The notes below the pieces were generated by a model that made no database searches, had not been told where the DNA came from, and saw only the letters and a list, made by a program, of their open reading frames with translations. Of a stretch of DNA of 23,842 nt, positions 17,943 to 23,842 are shown piece by piece. Source of the DNA: Chara braunii (Eukaryota > Streptophyta > Charophyceae > Charales > Characeae); the NCBI GenBank assembly GCA_003427395.1, contig BFEA01000119.1, forward strand, positions 2,485,507 through 2,509,348, read 5' to 3'. Position 1 is the stretch's first letter; each line of letters opens with the position of its first letter. Made by a program: the position numbers and the translations under genes.

Positions 17943-19511
17943 ATGTGTCCCACTGCGTTCTATAATTTTTTTAAACAGAACCAAGAGGAGGGTATGCACT
18001 TAGTTTTTATCTCTGAGAAAGGGGAGGCCGTTAAATCACCCCCAGAGATAAAAGTTGTCGTTGCTAAGTACCCTGATTTGTTTGAGGAGCCTTCAGGAGT
18101 CGTAGACAACGAGGTTGTCCATGCCATAAAGGAACTCCCAAGTAGTAAAACACCAAAGGGGAGGATCTATAGGATGGCTCCAACCGAGTTGGACGGGCTT
18201 CGTCGGCAACTGAAAGAGCTCACAGAAAAGGGTTGGATTCAGCCTAGTACATCCCCCTTCGGCTCACCAGTGCTATTCGTTTTGAAGAAGGGGGGATCAT
18301 TAAGGATGTGCATTGATTATAAAGGCCTCAATGCCATCACCGTTAAGAACGCAGAGCCTCTACCTCGCATTGACAACCTATTGGATAGGGTGCAGGGATG
18401 TAAGTACTTTACAAAGATAGACTTAAAGTTCGACTACCATCAGATTGCCATTAGACCAGAGGACCAGCACAAAACCGCATTTGAGACCAGGTACGGTCTT
18501 TACAAGTTTGTGGTGATGCCCTTTGGCCTTTGCAATGCGCCGAGAGCATTCCCACATGCCATTAACAGGGTGTTTCATGATTACTTGGACAAGTTTGTCG
18601 TCGTGTACCTCAACGATATTCTTATCTTCAGTAGAACAGTCGAGGAGCACGACCAGCATGTAGAAACTGCACTTTCACTCTTGCAACAACACAAGTATAA
18701 GATTAACTTAGAAAAATGGGAATTCGGTCGCATTAAAATTTTGTACTTGGGTTATGAGATATCCATGGAAGAGGCAAGGCCCGAAGATGCAAAGGTGGCT
18801 AGCATTCGTGATTGTCCACGACCTCGGTTTGTGATCGAGGTCAAATCTTTCTTCGGGGTGACCGACTACTATCGCAACTTTGTAAAGAACTATAGCACGG
18901 TGGCCGCCCCTTCGACTCATCTAGCACGCCTTGACACACCATGGGAATGGACAAACAAATGTGAGGCAGCCTTCAAAGGGTTGAATTATGCTATCACGCA
19001 TCATGCAATTCTCATGGTCCCCGATTCGGAGAGGCCATTCGTCGTGGCCATTGACGCAAGCCAATACGACACAGGCACAGTGTTGGCTCGACAGGAAGGG
19101 AAGAAGTTAAGGCCGATCGAGTATATGAGTAAGAAGATGCCATTAAAGAAATTGACGAAGTCCACTGATGAGAGGGAACTCGATGCCCTTTACAAAGCCT
19201 TTGTCCACTGGAGGCATTATCTGCTTGGCAGGTTCTTCTCTTTGAGAACCAACCATCAGACACTCAAGTGGATCAAGACACAACTTGTTCTCTCTGATGC
19301 ACTCAAACGCTGGATTGAAGTCATAGATCAATATGACTTCAAGTTGGACTATGTGAAGGGAGAGTGCAACAAGGTTGCTGATGCATTGTCACGTAGGGCA
19401 AACTACCTAGGTGCGCTAATTACTGAGTTTGGCCTATCTGACGAAGTAACTCCATCGATGGTGGATGCCTACAAGGAAGATCCCGTCATGATGGACACAT
19501 ACGCAAACTAG
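17943..19511 (+). pseudogene. pol: Element 3 Pol: RT and RNase H with catalytic substitutions
   Basis: A long open stretch with RT blocks KGRIYRMAP, KGWIQPSTSPFGSPVLFV, LRMCIDYKGLN, KIDLKFDYHQIAI, VMPFGLCNAP, then YLND at 18606-18617 in place of YLDD. RNase H keeps the first Asp (IDASQYD, 19053-19055) and the Glu (ERELDAL), but the third acidic site is Asn (RTNHQTLKW, 19251-19253). Both Asp-to-Asn changes sit after C and so fit CpG-to-CpA decay. The frame is lost near 19505 by a single-base-type deletion that creates TAG 19509-19511. Confidence 0.93.
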
Positions 19512-20247
19512 AGGCTCAAGATAAGGTCACATCAAATGAGTTTGTGACAGTGGATGGGTTACTCTTTCTTGAAAAGGCGGGGTTGAAGAGGTTATGTGTT
19601 CTGTCTAGTGAGATTTTGTGTAGTTTATTTTTAGGCGAATGTTATGATGCGACTGGTCATTTCGGCTACAAGAAGAATACTTTTAAATTAGTGCAGCATT
19701 TCTGGTGGCCTAGTATGCTTGACGATGCAAAGAAGTACGTTCAGACTTTTCAAGTCTGTCCGTGGGACAAGCCGCGAACTCGAGCTCCGCCTGGGTTACT
19801 CAAGCCCTTGCCCATTCCTACGGGTCCGGGACAAAGTGTCTCCATGGATTTCATGGACACTCTCGCAACCAGCAAGACTGGCAAGCGCATATCTTCGTTG
19901 TAGTGGACAAGTTCACTATGTACGCTAGACTAATTGCCATGCCAGAAACGGCCAAGACCGAACACATCATCAAGTTATTCATGGATAACTGGGTGCGCGA
20001 CTTTAGAAGTTTGGACTACCTAAATACCATTGTTACGGATAGAGATGTCCGGTTCACAAGTGAGATGTGGAAGAAAGCCGCTGAACAGATGGGTAGTCAA
20101 CTCCAAATGACTTCGGGAAATCATCCCGAAGCCAACGACCAAGGGGAAGAAATGAACCATGTGGTGAAGCACTTGCTGAGGCATTATATAAAGCCCAGCC
20201 AGGATGACTGGGATGAGAAACTGCCTCTCATTGCCAGCCTGTACTAA
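19505..20247 (+). pseudogene. pol: Element 3 Pol: integrase zinc-binding domain and core
   Basis: It is read in frame 2 from about 19505 (VTSNEFVTVDGLLFL), with a zinc-binding segment whose CxxC is altered (FQVCPWDK) and the first Asp 19847-19849 (SMDFMD). Near 19888 the frame shifts by -1 to VVVDKFTMYARL, with the second Asp 20038-20040 (VTDRD) and Glu 20146-20148; the spacing is 35 residues, but NGQTE is NDQGE. TAA 20245-20247 is caused by one extra base. Confidence 0.88.
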
Positions 20248-20959
20248 CGTTGTACACAGCACCACCGACATCGGTCCTAATCAACTGCATTTGGGGTGGA
20301 AGCCTAGATCTGCATTAGACCTCCTCCTTCCTGAAAATTGACCAACTTCAACGCCTGGAACCACAAAGTTTGGTATCCAGTACGAGAAGTTGTTGCAGCA
20401 GGTTGTCGAACACATCAAGAAATCTCAAGAGGCAATGATTGCCTCTGAGAACAAACATAGATGACAGTCCACATTTCAGGTCGAGGAACGAGTCTTAGTA
20501 AAGGCTAGTGAACTGGGTTCGGAGTTCGGAATCTCTAGAAAGCTAATGCCACAATATTTCGGTCCTTGGGAAGTTCTAGACATCGTGGGTAGCGATTTGG
20601 ATGGTCCCTCGTACGTCATAAGAATCCCTGGTCACCTTCGCACTTACCTTGTATTTCATGCTTCAAAGCTTGCACCTTTCGCTGAGACTGAAACATTTCC
20701 GTCAAGAAGATCTATGCTGCCCCCAACCATGGATGACCATGTGGACGTCAACGACATCATAGAACATAGAGACTTGCCTGTTCCCAAGCCTGTGGGCAGG
20801 GGAAGACCGCCCAAACCTACGAGGGAGTACCGAGTCAGATTCAGGCATCATACGGATCCAAAGGAAGATCGTTGGTTCACAAGAGAGGAGCTAGTCAGAA
20901 CGGCACCTCAAATCGACGCTGCGAACGAAGGAAGACTGAAGGGTAAAGCACATGTGTAG
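20246..20959 (+). pseudogene. pol: Element 3 Pol: integrase C-terminus and chromodomain-like tail
   Basis: The frame continues with NVVHSTTDIGPNQLHLGW and contains TGA 20339-20341 and TGA 20462-20464; the second falls where element 1 has Arg (NKHRRPSQFQV), as expected for CGA to TGA. The C-terminal domain shows LMPQYFGPWEVLD and FHASKLAPF. The chromodomain-like segment (about 20745-20935) has YRVRFRHH and EDRWFTREEL. It ends at TAG 20957-20959. Confidence 0.9.
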
Positions 20960-20985
20960 AAGCATCTCAGCGGACTTTCGAAGCT

Positions 20986-20993
20986 AAGGGGGA
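20986..20993 (+). promoter_or_regulatory. Polypurine tract of element 3
   Basis: AAGGGGGA lies 27 nt after the pol stop, directly before TGGAATGCG, which aligns with the start of the inverted LTR copy at 23227. This is the expected primer for plus-strand DNA synthesis. Confidence 0.75.
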
Positions 20994-22107
20994 TGGAATG
21001 CGAGGTTTGAGCCCTAACGGGGCCCTTACAGACATGCAAGTGTTCTGGGCTGTGGCCCCCAGCAAGCATTGTGCCCGCCCTAAGTGAAGTCTCGCCTGAA
21101 TATCCACGTGAGGCCTACTTTCAACATTTTCCATATGTGGGGTATCAGACAGTTGCAGCACACCAGTTGGTTACTGAGCAACGTGAGCCTTCAGAGGCTC
21201 TTTCCAGAAGCAAGAGCTGCGCTGTACAGTTGAGCCCAGGGCTCAGACGGTTGCGCCCTGCACACAGGCTGTGTGAGGCTGACACAGCACAGACTGGCTG
21301 CGGGCCAATGAGAATGCAGCATTGTCATCACACATCTACCACGAGCCAATGAGAATGAGGCAAACACTTGGAGTCTGGAGGGCTGCCTGGATGCGCCCAA
21401 CTGTAAAGGGCCCAGGCCCGGAACAGCTAAGGTGGACCTGAGCGCAGACACTGGGGCCCGACAGGAAGGCTACTGGAAACTCGTCCAGCCACGCCCACGC
21501 AGCCAAACACAGGGCCGCACTTCCCATAAAGGAAAGTGCCCTGCCCAGGCAGTGACATTCAGGCCTGAGCAGGCAATGCAGCCAAGCTGCTGCGCTGTCT
21601 TGCGATGCTGTGCTAAGCAGCCAGGCCCGGGCGCACGCCGGCGCACAGAAGGGCGAGGGCGCTGTGGTGGCAGCGGGCGCACGGCGGCCATAGCTGGGCC
21701 GAGCATGCGGGTGCGGGTGATGGCAATGGTGGTCTTCGGGTAGGAGGCGCATGCAGAGGGTTGTCGAGGTGTGATGAGGAGAGGAGAGAGAACGTACCTG
21801 GTGTATGCTGGTGGTCGGCATTGGTGATGACATCACGTACATTGGTCTTCAACTTCAATGTGATCCAGTCGCATGAACGTAGATAGGATAGATAGGCTGA
21901 GTAGTGTACGGTGGCGCTGGGCGCCAGACAGTAGGAGCAACATTGGATACTATGTTGGTGTGACCAGAGAGTGTCGGCATTGACACTTAAGTTCATTGTA
22001 TTGCTCTTATTTGGATAGTATCTTGGTGCATTGTGCTCTCTGCTTGGTACATGACTATCTGGACTACTTCGTGATTTTGCAACTTGGATTTCTGTCTATC
22101 GCTCTCG
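20994..22107 (+). repeat. LTR of element 3 (3' LTR), forward copy
   Basis: It begins with TG after the polypurine tract and aligns end to end with the reverse complement of 22108-23227. Anchors: TGCCCGCCCTAAGTGAAG (21072-21089) with its complement at 23119-23136, and a 27-nt perfect inverted match between 21393-21419 and 22811-22837. The last 15 or so bases expected from the other copy are missing, so it is truncated at the junction. It is GC-rich; frames inside it are not genes. Confidence 0.82.
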
Positions 22108-23227
22108 TGCAAGGAATATGAGTGTGAGCGATATTCATAAAACCAAGTTGCGAAATCACACAGCTGAGCAAGTAGTAGTATCCCAAGTAGAGAGTACAAA
22201 TGCACCGAGAAAACCATCCATAAAGACCAATACAATGAAGTATTGAGCCAATGTCCAAGCCCGTAGGCCACACCAACACAGTATCCAGAGTCGCTCTCTC
22301 TGTCTGGCGCATAGCGCCCAGCCTACTCTACCATACTATCCTACTCTACAGCTGGTTCACACAACAGGATCACTTCGGCTCACGAAGACCAATGTACATG
22401 ATTGTCAACCCCATCGGCGACCTCTCTTCATGTACCAGGTACGTAACTCGTCACCCTCAATCAGACCTTGATTATCCCACACAGCGCCTCACTCCCTGAA
22501 GACCACCTGATCATCCGCTGTACCCCCTGGCGCCCAGCAGCCAGGCTATGGCTGCCTGCACCTCGCTGCCCTGCAGCGCCCCACTTCACCTCTCGTGCCC
22601 TGTCAGCGCCCTTGGCAGCAGCACAGCATCAAGCGAGAGCGCAGCAGCACTTCCGCATTGCCAGCGCTGGCCAGAATGCCTGGCCTCGGCTGCCTCACTT
22701 CCTTTATGGAAGTGGCAGCCTGCTGCATGCTGCGTGTGGCCTGGCTGGAAGCTTCCAGTAGCTGCAGGTTGGGCCTCAGACCCTGTGCCCAGGCCGAGAC
22801 TTACAGTTGAGGGCCTGGGCCCTTTACAGTTGGGCGCGGCCTGAGTCTCCGGACTTGGGCTGTTAGCTGCATCTGCGCAGGGCCCCCAGGTAGGTGCGTC
22901 GGCTGTACTGCTTTTCCAAAGGCCGACGACCTGCTCCTCAATGTATCGGCCCTGCTTTGTGTGTAGGTGCCCAGGCACAACTTTTGTGGCCTGGGCCAAC
23001 TGTACGGCGCAGCTTAGTGAGGCTCGCGCGTTCACTCAACCAACTGACGCGCTGCAAGAGCCTGANTACCCACATATGGAAATGTCGAANTTGGCCTGTG
23101 ACGAATATTCAGGCCCGCCTTCACTTAGGGCGGGCACTTGGCTTGCTGGGGTCTTGGCCCAGAACAATGTGATGTCTGATAGGGCCACTTGAGGGCTTGT
23201 TCCTCACACTCGCTCATATTCCTTGCA
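22108..23227 (-). repeat. Inverted copy of the same LTR, with 15-bp terminal inverted repeats
   Basis: It is bounded by TGCAAGGAATATGAG (22108-22122) and CTCATATTCCTTGCA (23213-23227), perfect inverted repeats with TG...CA ends; the match resumes (TGTGAG) after a 4-nt indel. Length 1120 bp. It reads as a solo LTR or LTR fragment on the minus strand. No matching 5-bp target duplication was seen at its edges. Two Ns lie at about 23066-23090. Confidence 0.8.
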
Positions 23228-23757
23228 AATGGAAAATAAAATATAAGATAATATCGTCATAGAGAACTACCTGGTGAACCATAAGGCATAGAGGGAAAAG
23301 TGGACATCACGAGGGGCTGTGGCAGACTTTCGTCAGAGTTCCACCAACTTTGTCTTTTCATTTTATTTTTTTCCCACTGACTTTGTGAGGAGGCTGAGAA
23401 TTCTTGTACATATGGGCGGGAAAGTGTTGGCCTCTTCTTACCTCTAGGCCTACCGGCCCTTTGTACACTACAGACACTCTACATGCATCTGGACGCTTCT
23501 TGGGCCGTGTGCATGCATGTAGAGTGTTCTGCAGTCAAGGGAGGCCCCCATTCCCTCCCCTGCCTTTGCCCTACCCCTGCACTTGCCCTACCTCCCTCCC
23601 ATTCGACAATCGGTGCTCCCCGTCCGCACACCGTCGTCGTGGAACGTCCGCTGTGTGCTGCCCGGTCGCCATCCCCTTCAGGCTGTGGCTGAGCTTGCGA
23701 AGTCTGCCCGCCATCTCCTCCAGCCCGTGTGCACTGGTAAGTTCTGTGTTCGTTCTT

Positions 23758-23759
<2 letters not shown>
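23228..23759. other. Noncoding stretch to the right edge
   Basis: It starts A/T-rich, then becomes C-rich from about 23540. A perfect hairpin lies at 23474-23527 and a consensus splice donor GTAAGT at 23737-23742. No gene could be supported. Confidence 0.5.
23474..23527 (+). other. Perfect 15-bp hairpin, 24-nt loop
   Basis: ACACTCTACATGCAT (23474-23488) pairs perfectly with ATGCATGTAGAGTGT (23513-23527). It could be a remnant of a small inverted-repeat element or a short RNA hairpin. Function unknown. Confidence 0.75.

Positions 23760-23842
<83 letters not shown>
23760..23842. repeat. (GA)n microsatellite at right window edge
   Basis: Eighty-three bases of perfect GA repeat run to the last base of the window. 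Confidence 0.98.

Larger units (their letters stand above)
15420..20959 (+). mobile_element. Ty3/Gypsy chromovirus-type element 3 (internal region)
   Basis: The same domain order as elements 1 and 2, but the most degraded: at least seven frame changes, in-frame TAG, TAA and TGA codons, and loss of catalytic residues in protease, RT and RNase H. Its polypurine tract (20986-20993) abuts the LTR-like repeat starting at 20994. It belongs to a third family. Confidence 0.94.

Noticed and set aside
21336-21842. 168-codon minus-strand open frame and several overlapping frames at 21191-23035
   Set aside because: They lie in the GC-rich LTR repeat, are not preserved between the two LTR copies and show no domain.

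Overview
The window is eukaryotic repeat DNA. It holds three Ty3/Gypsy (Metaviridae) LTR retrotransposon bodies, all on the + strand, one after another: element 1 (gag to chromodomain, 1229-6794), element 2 (8716-13916) and element 3 (15420-20959). Each has the order Gag, zinc knuckle, protease, reverse transcriptase, RNase H, integrase and a C-terminal chromodomain-like segment, which is the chromovirus order. Their proteins clearly differ, so they are three families and not copies of one element. No single-copy host gene, rRNA, complete tRNA or CRISPR array could be supported. The charged coiled-coil Gag style and the abundance of such elements remind me of charophyte algae such as Chara; this is memory-based and weak.

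All three elements are broken, in different ways. Element 1 has no in-frame nonsense codon; it has one Gag frame change and two deletions in RT (7 nt, then about 80 nt after the YLDD box). Element 2 keeps intact RT and RNase H cores, but has seven in-frame stops inside gag and pol. All seven are TAG, and two of them align with Gln in element 1. It also has an ATA where the Gag start is expected, two Gag frame changes and a 4-nt deletion in integrase. Element 3 is the most decayed: many single-base frame changes, TAG, TAA and TGA stops, YLND in place of YLDD in RT, a lost RNase H Asp, a protease DIG and a zinc knuckle with Cys changed to Gly. In all three, pol is in the -1 frame relative to the 3' part of gag. 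Element 2 has a textbook slippery heptamer (A AAA AAT) directly before the Gag stop.

Noncoding parts. 1-1228: GA microsatellite, purine-rich DNA, a dense array of TTGAC motifs and a diverged 180-bp tandem duplication. 6795-8715: the 3' region of element 1 with three tRNA-T-arm-like antisense motifs, a TATA box, a cluster of strong hairpins and a GTC-rich repeat. 13917-15419: the 3' region of element 2 with the same kind of T-arm-like motif triplet, then more hairpins and a TATA-like box. 20994-23227: two copies of an LTR of about 1.1 kb placed tail to tail, a giant imperfect palindrome centred near 22115; the left copy follows the polypurine tract of element 3 and is its 3' LTR. 23228-23842: noncoding, with a perfect 15-bp hairpin and a terminal GA microsatellite. 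Paired 5' and 3' LTRs were not found by eye for any element, so outer element boundaries are open.
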